DNA of 43,374 nt from IMG/VR virus record IMGVR_UViG_3300049456_000089, positions 1 to 43,374 of that record; one strand, given 5' to 3'. Origin of the DNA: a virus. A model generated the notes under the pieces. The model was not told the DNA's origin. It searched no databases and saw only the letters and a program-made list of their open reading frames with translations. A program made the translations under genes and the position numbers. Shown here piece after piece: positions 9,175-17,200 of this stretch (positions are counted from its first letter, which is position 1; each line of letters starts with the position of its first letter).

Positions 9175-9552
9175 ATGCCGCAGTCCAGGTTCGTAAGCGT
9201 TGCAAGCGGGGAGCCGGTGATCGACCCGGGCGCGATGCGGCACCGGATCGCCGGGCTGCGGTTTCAGGAAACGATCCCCAGGCAATTCGACGCCGCCGGT
9301 CCGGCGCAAACCTGGGTCGAAGTGGTCCGGGGCCGTGGGGCTATCGAGGCCTATCGCGGCAAAGACGTGATCCAGGCCGGACAGACCACGGCCCAGCTGC
9401 AGTTTGTTATCGCCACCTGGTTTCACCCCGCGTGGTCTTCCGGGATGCGCGTGCAGACGCGTCGAGGCACCTACGTGATCGAGGCGATGTATAACGTGGA
9501 TCTGCGGGATCGGGTTTTAGAGCTGATCTGCGTGCAATTGGGAGACGGCTAG
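9175..9552 (+). CDS. Head closure / head-tail joining protein
   Basis: A 125-residue beta-barrel protein of the SPP1 gp16-like (Phage_H_T_join) type that seals the connector after packaging. Seen are DPGAMRHRI near the N-terminus, QTWVEVVRGRGAIEAY in the middle and YVIEAMYNVDLRDRVLELIC at the end, in the family order. It is 3 nt downstream of the connector gene and 2 nt upstream of the second glycosyltransferase. Confidence 0.82.
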   Translation: MPQSRFVSVASGEPVIDPGAMRHRIAGLRFQETIPRQFDAAGPAQTWVEVVRGRGAIEAYRGKDVIQAGQTTAQLQFVIATWFHPAWSSGMRVQTRRGTYVIEAMYNVDLRDRVLELICVQLGDG

Positions 9553-9554
9553 CG

Positions 9555-10157
9555 GTGATCTCCCTTATCATGCCTACCCGCGGCCGGCCACAGTTTGCGG
9601 AGCTTGCGCTGCTATGCTTCCTCGCCCAGGACTGGAGCGAGAAGGAACTGATCATCCTGGACGATGCGGATTTTCCAAGTTTCGCGAAAGTCCCCGACGC
9701 GCCTCAGGTCCACTACCACCGAACGAAGGAAAAGATGCCAGTAGGAGTGAAGCGCAACCGATGCTGCGAGCTTGCCAAGGGCGACCTGATCGCCCACCTG
9801 GACGACGACGACTTCAGCACCACCGGCCGGCTCGCGGACCAGGTTCACCGGCTCGAGCAGAGCGGGAAATCTGTGACCGGCTATCACTCGATGCGGTTTA
9901 AGGACGGTGAGCGCTGGATTCAGTACCTTGGATCCCCGGCCACGGCGCTTGGAGCCTCGCTCCTCTACCTGCGCGAATGGTGGGCGTGCCATCCCTTCGC
10001 CCCGATCGATCGCGGGGAGGATGGGCAGTTTGTCCGCGAGGCCTTCGACGCCGGGCAGCTGGTCGTTTCGGACGCCGGCGAGATGATGTACGCCACGATC
10101 CATCCGCTCAATACCAGTCCTCGCGATACAAAGGACAACAATTGGAGAGCGCTGTAA
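9555..10157 (+). CDS. Family 2-like glycosyltransferase (copy 2)
   Basis: A 200-residue GT-A glycosyltransferase with the SLIMPTRGRP nucleotide-binding strand, the donor/metal motif AHLDDDDFSTTGRL and the acidic GEDGQFV segment. It is a paralogue of the 7851 gene. The start is GTG, 2 nt after the preceding stop. Its stop (TAA) shares one base with the ATG of the methyltransferase gene, so the two are probably translated together. The recipient of the sugar is unknown. Confidence 0.82.
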   Translation: MISLIMPTRGRPQFAELALLCFLAQDWSEKELIILDDADFPSFAKVPDAPQVHYHRTKEKMPVGVKRNRCCELAKGDLIAHLDDDDFSTTGRLADQVHRLEQSGKSVTGYHSMRFKDGERWIQYLGSPATALGASLLYLREWWACHPFAPIDRGEDGQFVREAFDAGQLVVSDAGEMMYATIHPLNTSPRDTKDNNWRAL

Positions 10158-10786
10158 TGATCGACTCCGCGGTTGAGCGCCGCCGCCCAGCTTGGCACCT
10201 ACAGTGGTCCGAGGACATCAACATCACGCCCTGGCTCATCCCTGGCGGGGCTCTTGATGTGGAGCGTTGCCCGGCGTGTTGGGAGCTGCGGGCCCACTAT
10301 GAGCGCTACCTGTTCGCCAGCCAGGCGCTTTCCGGGATGCGTGTCCTCGACTTCGGCTGTGGGGTGGGCTACGGTGCCTGGCTGCTTGCGGAGGCGGGGA
10401 ACCAGGTCGTCGGTTACGACCAATCCATGCCGGCCATAAAGCGGGCTCAAGCCAGCGGGATCCGCGAGAATCCGGCTTTTACGCATGAGCGCTGCGAATG
10501 GGATCCCTTCGATGCCTGTGTGGCGTTCGAGGTGATCGAGCACCTGGAATTCCCGGAAGCTTTTATTCATACGGTCCAGGCGCGGCACCTGATCGCTTCG
10601 GTGCCGGTCGAGCCGACGCTAGGACACAATCCCAACCATCGGCACGATTTTACGGTCGAGAGCTTCCGGGAACTGATCGAGCGCCGGTTCCGGATCAAGT
10701 GGTGGTGGACCCAGACGCGGCCGTTCCGGCATGAGCCCGCCTACGCGATTTTTCACGGAGAGCTTTTCACTGAAAGAGAGCAATGA
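10157..10786 (+). CDS. SAM-dependent methyltransferase (class I)
   Basis: A 209-residue Rossmann-fold methyltransferase. Motif I is VLDFGCGVGYGAWLL (about residues 56-70), followed by the acidic strand end VVGYDQS and a motif IV-like ACVAFEVIEHLE. N-terminal CPACWE could bind a metal. The ATG at 10157 was chosen because of the TAATG junction and an upstream GGAG at 10144-10147; an in-frame ORF from 9977 is an extension into the previous gene. Flanked by glycosyltransferases with 1- and 4-nt overlaps, it probably methylates a sugar or glycan rather than DNA; there is no DNA methylase DPPY/NPPY motif. Confidence 0.82.
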   Translation: MIDSAVERRRPAWHLQWSEDINITPWLIPGGALDVERCPACWELRAHYERYLFASQALSGMRVLDFGCGVGYGAWLLAEAGNQVVGYDQSMPAIKRAQASGIRENPAFTHERCEWDPFDACVAFEVIEHLEFPEAFIHTVQARHLIASVPVEPTLGHNPNHRHDFTVESFRELIERRFRIKWWWTQTRPFRHEPAYAIFHGELFTEREQ

Positions 10787-12180
10787 AGCCCCTCGCGATC
10801 ATTCCCGCCTTCAATGAGGACGACATCCTCGGCGCTGTGGTGTTGCATCTGAAGACCGAGGGCTGTGACGTCCACGTGATCGACAACTGGTCGACGGACA
10901 ATACCGTTGCTGTAGCAAGGCAAGCCGGCGCCATGGTCGAGACCTGGCCGTCCGAGGCCCCCGGTTTCTACGACTGGACCGGGTTGTTAAAACGGATCGA
11001 GGAGATCGCCGCGGCGCACCCCGGCCGCTGGATCATCTTTCACGACGCGGATGAAATTCGCACGGCCCCTGCGCAGCTCGCCGGCGCTGATCTCGCCCTC
11101 GGCCTTTATATCGCCCAGAACCATGGCGCGAATGCGGTTGAGTTTCACGTCCGGACGTTTACTCCGGTCGAGGAAGGCTGGAGCGCTGGCCGCGATCCGC
11201 AGGCTTACTTCCAGTATCTAGTTCCGCAGCACATCGATTCCCGCATCGCGCACGTTAAGGCCTGGATCCAACCTGAGGCCCGGGTCGATCTGCGCACGCA
11301 CGGTGGCCACCAGGTACTGTTTGATAATCGCAAGATATACGGCCTGCCGTTCCTGTTGAAGCACTACCCGATCCGGTCCCAGGCCCATGGCGAAAAGAAA
11401 GTTCTTCAAGAACGACGTCCGAGGTACAATCCCGAGGAGCGCGCTAAGCAGTGGCATGTGCAGTACGACTGCTATGGAAGTTCGCCCAGGTTTGTAGGCG
11501 ACCCGGCCGAGCTCTACCGCGACCGTCCGGTTACGATCCTGACCCTGACCCGCTTCCCGGAGATCTTCGCCCGCCTGGCTGACTCTGTCGATCGCTGGGA
11601 ACCCACGCGCCGGCGCATTGTGGTCACCAGCGGCGGCGCGGCAATCGAGCGCCAAGGCTGGCTTGTGATTCGCGGGATCGAGCCCTTCGTCTTCGGCCGC
11701 AACGCCAATCTAGGCATCGCCGCCGCCGGGGGAGACGACGACATTCTCTTGGTCAACGACGATGTGGAATTTACCGAGCCAATCATTGACGAGCTCGGGT
11801 GGGCTGCGGACCAAGGCGCGGGGCTCATCACCCCCCAGGTCATTGGCGACGGCATCAACCACCCCATGGCGTACGCCTCGCGGCCACTGTCAGTCCGGAG
11901 TGCTTTCACGAGCTCCTACCTGCCGTTTGTGTGCGTGCTTCTCCGCCGGCAGACGATCGCGCAATGCGGTGCCCTGGCGGAACGCTTCACGGGCTACGGT
12001 AGCGAGGACGTCGAATTCTGCGGCCGCGCGCAGGCGCGTGGTTTTCGAATGGCGGTTTCACGCGCCCGGGTGAAGCACGGCTTTGGGGAGCATCGTTATT
12101 CTTCGTCGTTCCTGCGAGTGATGACCTCCGCCCAGCGAGAGCAATCCATGCGTGAAATGGGAGCCTTGGTCAAGGAATGA
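10783..12180 (+). CDS. Two-domain glycosyltransferase
   Basis: A 465-residue protein with two GT-A-like domains in tandem. Domain 1 (about 1-235) opens with LAIIPAFNEDDILGAV and has VIDNWSTDNT and the metal motif IIFHDADEI. Domain 2 (about 250-465) has ILTLTRFPEIFARL, ILLVNDDVEF and the galactosyltransferase-like end GYGSEDVEFCGRAQARGF. Both domains keep their acidic motifs, so two successive transfers are possible. It starts in an ATGA overlap with the methyltransferase and ends in an ATGA overlap with the tail-completion gene, so it is locked into the late operon. Confidence 0.82.
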   Translation: MKPLAIIPAFNEDDILGAVVLHLKTEGCDVHVIDNWSTDNTVAVARQAGAMVETWPSEAPGFYDWTGLLKRIEEIAAAHPGRWIIFHDADEIRTAPAQLAGADLALGLYIAQNHGANAVEFHVRTFTPVEEGWSAGRDPQAYFQYLVPQHIDSRIAHVKAWIQPEARVDLRTHGGHQVLFDNRKIYGLPFLLKHYPIRSQAHGEKKVLQERRPRYNPEERAKQWHVQYDCYGSSPRFVGDPAELYRDRPVTILTLTRFPEIFARLADSVDRWEPTRRRIVVTSGGAAIERQGWLVIRGIEPFVFGRNANLGIAAAGGDDDILLVNDDVEFTEPIIDELGWAADQGAGLITPQVIGDGINHPMAYASRPLSVRSAFTSSYLPFVCVLLRRQTIAQCGALAERFTGYGSEDVEFCGRAQARGFRMAVSRARVKHGFGEHRYSSSFLRVMTSAQREQSMREMGALVKE

Positions 12181-12578
12181 TCTCGGACGGCATCGCTCGG
12201 CTGCAATCCGTTCCGGCCGTGAAGGCCATCGCGAAAGTCGGCGGAGGCTTCGCGACTGACCTGCCGAAGGGCCATGACCTGCCAAGCTGGACCTATGCGC
12301 TGCGCGACACAGCGTCCGTACAGACCTCTGGCCGCCAGGAGCCGCTTACGGAAGGCTGGCTCGAGATCGATTGCTACGGCACATCGGCGTCCGATGCAGA
12401 GTTATTGCGTGAGGCTATCGACGCGGCTCTCCGGGCGACTGCGGGCGGCCGGCTTCAGGATGCGGATGCGACTCCGCTACTGATGTACGAGTCCGCCTTT
12501 GTCAGTCCCGATTTGGATGACGCCTCGCGCACTTATCGCCGAAAGATCAGGGCCCACATCTGGTTCCGGAGGAACTGA
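12177..12578 (+). CDS. Tail completion protein (DUF3168-like)
   Basis: A 133-residue protein fitting the DUF3168/gp17-type tail terminator family that stops tail-tube growth and joins the head. Family cues are a short N-terminal helix, LPKGHDLPSWTYALRD, GWLEIDCYGTSASDAELLREAI and the closing beta segment RTYRRKIRAHIWF. It is coupled by ATGA to the two-domain glycosyltransferase. Confidence 0.75.
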   Translation: MISDGIARLQSVPAVKAIAKVGGGFATDLPKGHDLPSWTYALRDTASVQTSGRQEPLTEGWLEIDCYGTSASDAELLREAIDAALRATAGGRLQDADATPLLMYESAFVSPDLDDASRTYRRKIRAHIWFRRN

Positions 12579-12580
12579 CC

Positions 12581-13024
12581 ATGGCGCGATCCGCAATCAC
12601 CACCGGCCAGCTCTCAAAATTCGACGGGATGCAGGAAGCCCTCGCGAATGTCGCAAATATTCTGGACCGGACCACGGCGGAGCGGCTCAAGGACAGCGTG
12701 TTCATGCCCGCCGGCGAGGTGGTGCAGCGCAACCTCAAGGCCGCTGCGCCGTACGATTCGATGCACGCCACCCAGCACAAAGCGTACCCCGCCTGGCCGC
12801 ATCTGCGGGATTCCGTGTTTCTCTCTGGCGGAAAGCCCAGCGCGCCGAACGTAATTGTGGGGGTGAACGCCCGCCGTGCTCCGCAAGGGTTTTGGCGCGA
12901 GTTTGGCACCAAGCATCAGCCGGCAGACCCCTGGTTTTATCCGGCGGTTCGCGCCAGCCGTGAAGCAGTCGCGCAAGTTTTGATCGACGGAATCGACCAG
13001 GCGATCCAGTCTTCTCTGAAGTAG
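12581..13024 (+). CDS. HK97 gp10-family tail protein
   Basis: A 147-residue head-tail/tail completion protein of the HK97 gp10 family. The conserved C-terminal block is visible as APQGFWREFGTKHQPADPWFYPAV, preceded by a helical half with LKDSVFMPAGEVVQRNLKAAAP. The position between the DUF3168-like gene and the tail tube is normal for the family. Confidence 0.85.
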   Translation: MARSAITTGQLSKFDGMQEALANVANILDRTTAERLKDSVFMPAGEVVQRNLKAAAPYDSMHATQHKAYPAWPHLRDSVFLSGGKPSAPNVIVGVNARRAPQGFWREFGTKHQPADPWFYPAVRASREAVAQVLIDGIDQAIQSSLK

Positions 13025-13037
13025 AAAAAACCGCCGC

Positions 13038-13061
13038 CACCCACGGCGCCCCAAGTGGGTG
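13038..13061 (+). other. Hairpin before tail tube gene
   Basis: CACCCAC (13038-13044) pairs with GTGGGTG (13055-13061) around a 10-nt loop. It sits in the 65-nt gap before the tail tube gene, upstream of its AAAAGGAG. There is no T tract. It could be a processing or stability element that raises tail tube expression; a similar GTGGG stem precedes the 31797 gene. Confidence 0.35.
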
Positions 13062-13089
13062 AAATTCAAACCTCAAAAGGAGCAACGCC

Positions 13090-13563
13090 ATGCAAGGTGG
13101 AAATATTGGTAATGGGATTAAGTTCGGCTTCTCGGAACTCACTTCATCCCCGTTCTCGTTTAAGCCGGTCGAGCAGGTCCTAGATGTAACGCCCCCGACT
13201 CGTCAGGCCGATAAGATCGACAATACTGTGTCGAATATCAACAAGCTTAAAAGCAACATGCCCGGCATGCACCAGGTGACGGATACCATTGTTAAAATGC
13301 TTCGCGACAGCCATGTGGCCAGTTCGCCGAATCAGAACCGCCTCGAGGCGCTGAATGTATCGCAGGCGACGGTGTACTGTCGGATCGAGATCCCCACTGA
13401 TCCCGATTTGTCGACGACACTGTGGCGTGTCATCGAGTACTATGCTCGTGTCGGCGGCTTCAAGGAAAGCGCTCCGCTCACCAACCGCCAGGAATGCGAA
13501 GTGCCCTTCGTGTTCACCGGCCAGACGTGGGTATCGCTGAACGATCAGCCCTCGATCCTCTAG
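13090..13563 (+). CDS. Major tail tube protein (probable)
   Basis: A 157-residue protein in the tail tube position, directly before the chaperone pair and tape measure gene. It has a strong ribosome site (AAAAGGAG) and a 5' hairpin, as expected for an abundant virion protein. The sequence is beta-rich at both ends (NGIKFGFSELTSS; ECEVPFVFTGQTWVSL) with a central helical loop. No sharp motif confirms the family; the call rests on synteny and size. Confidence 0.65.
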   Translation: MQGGNIGNGIKFGFSELTSSPFSFKPVEQVLDVTPPTRQADKIDNTVSNINKLKSNMPGMHQVTDTIVKMLRDSHVASSPNQNRLEALNVSQATVYCRIEIPTDPDLSTTLWRVIEYYARVGGFKESAPLTNRQECEVPFVFTGQTWVSLNDQPSIL

Positions 13564-13565
13564 TC

Positions 13566-13901
13566 ATGGACCGCTTTTCGATTGACCCGGTTTGCCTGAA
13601 AACGGTGGACGGCAAGGACCTACGCTTCATTTTGACAAGGGGCGCAGTCAAGCGGCTACGGGCGCGTTTTGGCGGGAAGGAGCTCAGTGAGCTGCTTGGC
13701 CAGGGAGAGGAAGCAGCCGCCGCGCTCCTGTATGAATCGCTCCTGGACAAAGGAGACATGACGGAGGAGCAACTCTCCGACGTTGTTCCCTACCTTCGAA
13801 TGGGCCAGGTCGCCGCTGCGATTCTGGAAGTGTGCCTGGTAAACCCTCCGACAGCCGCAACTCCTCCGGCGGAGAGGGAGCCTCCGATCAAAGCGAACTA
13901 A
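13566..13901 (+). CDS. Tail assembly chaperone, upstream frame (probable)
   Basis: A 111-residue protein lying between tail tube and tape measure genes, where the G-type chaperone is found. The first ~85 residues form a beta start (GKDLRFILTRG) and helices (AVKRLRARFGGKELSELL, PYLRMGQVAAAILEVCL); the end is Pro/Ala/Glu-rich. The ATG at 13566 follows the tail tube stop by 2 nt. The next ORF overlaps it by 70 nt in the -1 frame, the arrangement seen for lambda G/GT. Confidence 0.6.
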   Translation: MDRFSIDPVCLKTVDGKDLRFILTRGAVKRLRARFGGKELSELLGQGEEAAAALLYESLLDKGDMTEEQLSDVVPYLRMGQVAAAILEVCLVNPPTAATPPAEREPPIKAN

Positions 13902-14215
13902 AGCTGTGGGCCTTCTGGACCCAGCGGATGAAGCGCCCCAGTGGGGAGTTCTGGGAGCTTACGGATCGCGAAATATCAGCTTGCATCGAACAATATCTTG
14001 ACGAGCGCGACGAAGTCAACGTGCGCTTCGGAGTAGTGGCGGCGGCGGTGGCCAATTGCGCCGGTATCTCTCGGTCGCATTTCTACACAGCAGCGGATTT
14101 CTTTGCTTTCCGTGAAAAACACGAGACCTCGACCAGTGTTGTTCCTGCATCGCAACGCCTAAGGGAGTTCGACAAGGCCACGGACATGATGAATAAGGTT
14201 CTGGGTAAGGGATAA
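13832..14215 (+). CDS. Tail assembly chaperone, downstream frame (probable)
   Basis: The frame runs for 127 residues from a GTG at 13832; the convincing protein begins near residue 22 (ELKLWAFWTQRMKRPSGEFWELTDREISACIEQY). It lies -1 relative to the upstream chaperone frame and stays open upstream of the GTG, so it may be made as a -1 frameshift fusion. I see no canonical X-XXY-YYZ heptamer in the overlap, so independent initiation is also possible. Its stop abuts the tape measure ATG with no gap. Confidence 0.5.
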   Translation: MPGKPSDSRNSSGGEGASDQSELKLWAFWTQRMKRPSGEFWELTDREISACIEQYLDERDEVNVRFGVVAAAVANCAGISRSHFYTAADFFAFREKHETSTSVVPASQRLREFDKATDMMNKVLGKG

Positions 14216-17200
14216 ATGGCTGGCGGCACATTAGGTGATCTGCTCCTCAAGGTCGGGGCGAACATCGACGGCTTCCGCGCCGCGATGACGGAGGTTTCGG
14301 GAACCTTCGCGCGCGTCGGGGATAACGCCAAAACGTTCCTGACCGCGATGACGGAGGGCTTCGCCTTCGAGCAGCTCATCCAGGCCGCGGAGACCGTGGA
14401 GGGTGCGATCGCCAATATCGGCCGCGTGACGGGAGACACAGGGCCGCGGCTCGAAGCCCTCGGCGCCACCTTCAAGACGGTATTCGCGGACTCGAACGCG
14501 TCGGCAAGTGATCTTTCGAGCGGCCTTGCCATTCTTGCCGCGCGCACGGGTCTTACGGGCGACTCCCTTACGGGCTTATTGGACACCTACTCGAAGCTTG
14601 CCGAAGTAACCGGTCAGCAGGTCGCGCCGGCCATCGACGCCACGCAAAAAGTTTTTGCCGCCTGGGGCGTAGACGTCAAGGACCAGGCAGGGCAACTCGA
14701 TGCCCTCCTGGCAATCGCACGGAAAGGCGGTATCACATTCAGTTCGTTGACAGGCAGCATGCAGTCCGCCGGCGCTGTACTTCGTACGATGGGCGTGGAT
14801 TTCGATACCGCGGCTTCGTTGCTTACGAACTTCCAGGCCAAAGGCCTTGAAACCGACCGCGTTGTGGCGGCGCTCAAGATGGGCCTGACGGCGCTCTCCA
14901 AGGAGGGATTTACCGATCCCCAGGCCGCGATGGGGGCGTTGATTCAGAAGTTGGTTGACGCTAAGGACCCGATGGATGCGCTGACTATCGCGTCTCAGGA
15001 ATTCGGGAAACGTGGCGCGCTCTACATCGTGGATGCCGCCAGGCAGGGCGGCTTCGCCATTGAGGATTTCAAAAACGCGGCCTACGGTGCCGCCGGAACC
15101 ATCAATGAGACGCAGAAGAAAACCAAAACCTTCACGGACTCGGTCACGAAACTATGGCACGAATTCGACACCGCGATTGCCCCGATCGGCCGATTCGTTA
15201 CAGGTGGACTCGGTTTCCTGATCGACGATCCATACATCGGCTTGAAGGCGGCCATTCGGGGCGTGCAAGAACTGGACGCGAATTTAAGGGGACTCGCAGT
15301 CGGAGGCAGCCCAGGGCTCCAAACCTACGCCGATCAGTATGCGGTCATTGCCGCGGCCATAGCGTTGGTCAACGAACGATATGGTGGTACCAAGCTCGCA
15401 GCCGTCGGAGCCGCGGACGCCACGGACCTACTCTCCAACGTCGGTAAGCAGGGCCAGGCCGTATTCAAGGACCTCATGATGGCCGTATCCGCCCACGATA
15501 AAGCGCTTGGCGGCGATCGCGATACGACGAAGCTCCTCGAAGAAGAGCTGAAGAACGCCGAAAAGGCGCTAGGAGAAGTAACGAAGGCGCACCAGCTCGG
15601 CGCCAGCAGCGCTTACAATGTCGCTGCCGCACAGCAGAAAGTCCGCGACATCCTTGCGCAGCTTCATCCCGAGTGGGTTGCCAGCGGAGAAGCGATCACC
15701 AAGGCCGGTACCGCGATGGACAAGTTGGTCGGTCCCGCAGACTATATCGGCGCAGCGCTACGCAACGTCGGCCTGAAGAGTCTGCTTGATGATCTAGACA
15801 AAGCAAACAATGAGCTAGGTGTCGCGGCAGAGGCGTTCGGGGCGGGCCGTATCCGCATCGAGGATTACGCCGACGCCATCGAAAAAGCGTACCAGGCCCA
15901 AATCAAAGCCAATCCGGCATCGGTCGAGTTCCTCGATCTCCAGAAAAAGATAGCCGCTGCCGAGACAGAAGCCGCCAGCGCCGCCAGCGCCATGTTCGGA
16001 TTAACCCCTGATGCCGACCGCCTGGCGGCCGCCCAGGATAATCTCAACAAACTTCTCAATAGTAAAATCCAAGCGGGCTTGGACGACGCAAAGCGTGAGT
16101 ATTCCGACGCTTTCGCCGCGATCAATGATGCCGTGGCTGAGTCCTCAGAAAAGCAAGCTGAACTGTTCGGCTCGTTGGGCAACAGCATGAACAATGCCCA
16201 GTTCGCGATTCTTTCGGTCGATGCGACGCTGCATGGCTTCGGAGAGCAAACCGTATCGGAAACCAAGGATCGCATCAAGCTCCTCCAGGATAACTATGAA
16301 GCGATGCTCCAGGCGATGCGGGTAGGGACGCCCGGCGCTGCGGAGGCCGCGAGCCTCGCGCTCAATGCACTCGCGGATGCGGAGGCGAAAGCAGCTGATC
16401 CTGAGCCGTTCCGGGCCTTGGGAATCAAGAGCCAGCAGTACCTGGACGACATGGCGGCGAAGGCCGACGCGAACTTCAGGGAGATTACAAGGATAGCTGG
16501 CGAAACATCGGCGGACTCCGCACGGAGTTTCCTGGCTTCTCGCGATCTCATGCTGCGGGCCGGCCAGGACCTGAGCGCCGACGCGGCGATTCAGTACCTC
16601 AAAATTCAGCACGACCTCGAAAACCTCAATCCGACCTTCCGCGCGGTCATCGCCATCGAAAACGAGGTCAAGGCTGCCGGCAAGGACATCGCCAGCGGAA
16701 TCGCGGATATCGTCACGGCGGGAAAGAACTGGGCAGATGCGTTTGAAAGCATCGGGCAGAAGATCGCTCACGACATCATAGAGGGCCTGATCCTCAAGGA
16801 ATTGAAGGGCGTGGAGGGTGAGATCACGAAGCTCATCACGAAGCTTGGACAGTTCCTTGGTCTGATTCCGAAGGGCGGCGTGCTCGGAACAAGCGTCGGA
16901 GCTGGGACGGGACTACCCACCATCCCCGGTCTTGGCGGCTCTGGCGGCGGACCATCCCTCGGCCCAGGGGGCGACCTTGGCAATCTTCCAACGGCTGGAC
17001 CAGGGGATGTGGGAGTGGGAGCAGGTAGCGGTGATGGTGGCGCTAGCGGAATCACCGGCATATTGACCAGTTCAGTGACGAGTGCAATCACGGGAATTGT
17101 TTCAGCGGTTTCTGGAATCTTTACCGCCATTGGAACTTTCGAGCAGGTCGGGGCTTTGCACAAGCTCGGAGATATCGAAACTAACATTTTCGAGAACCTG

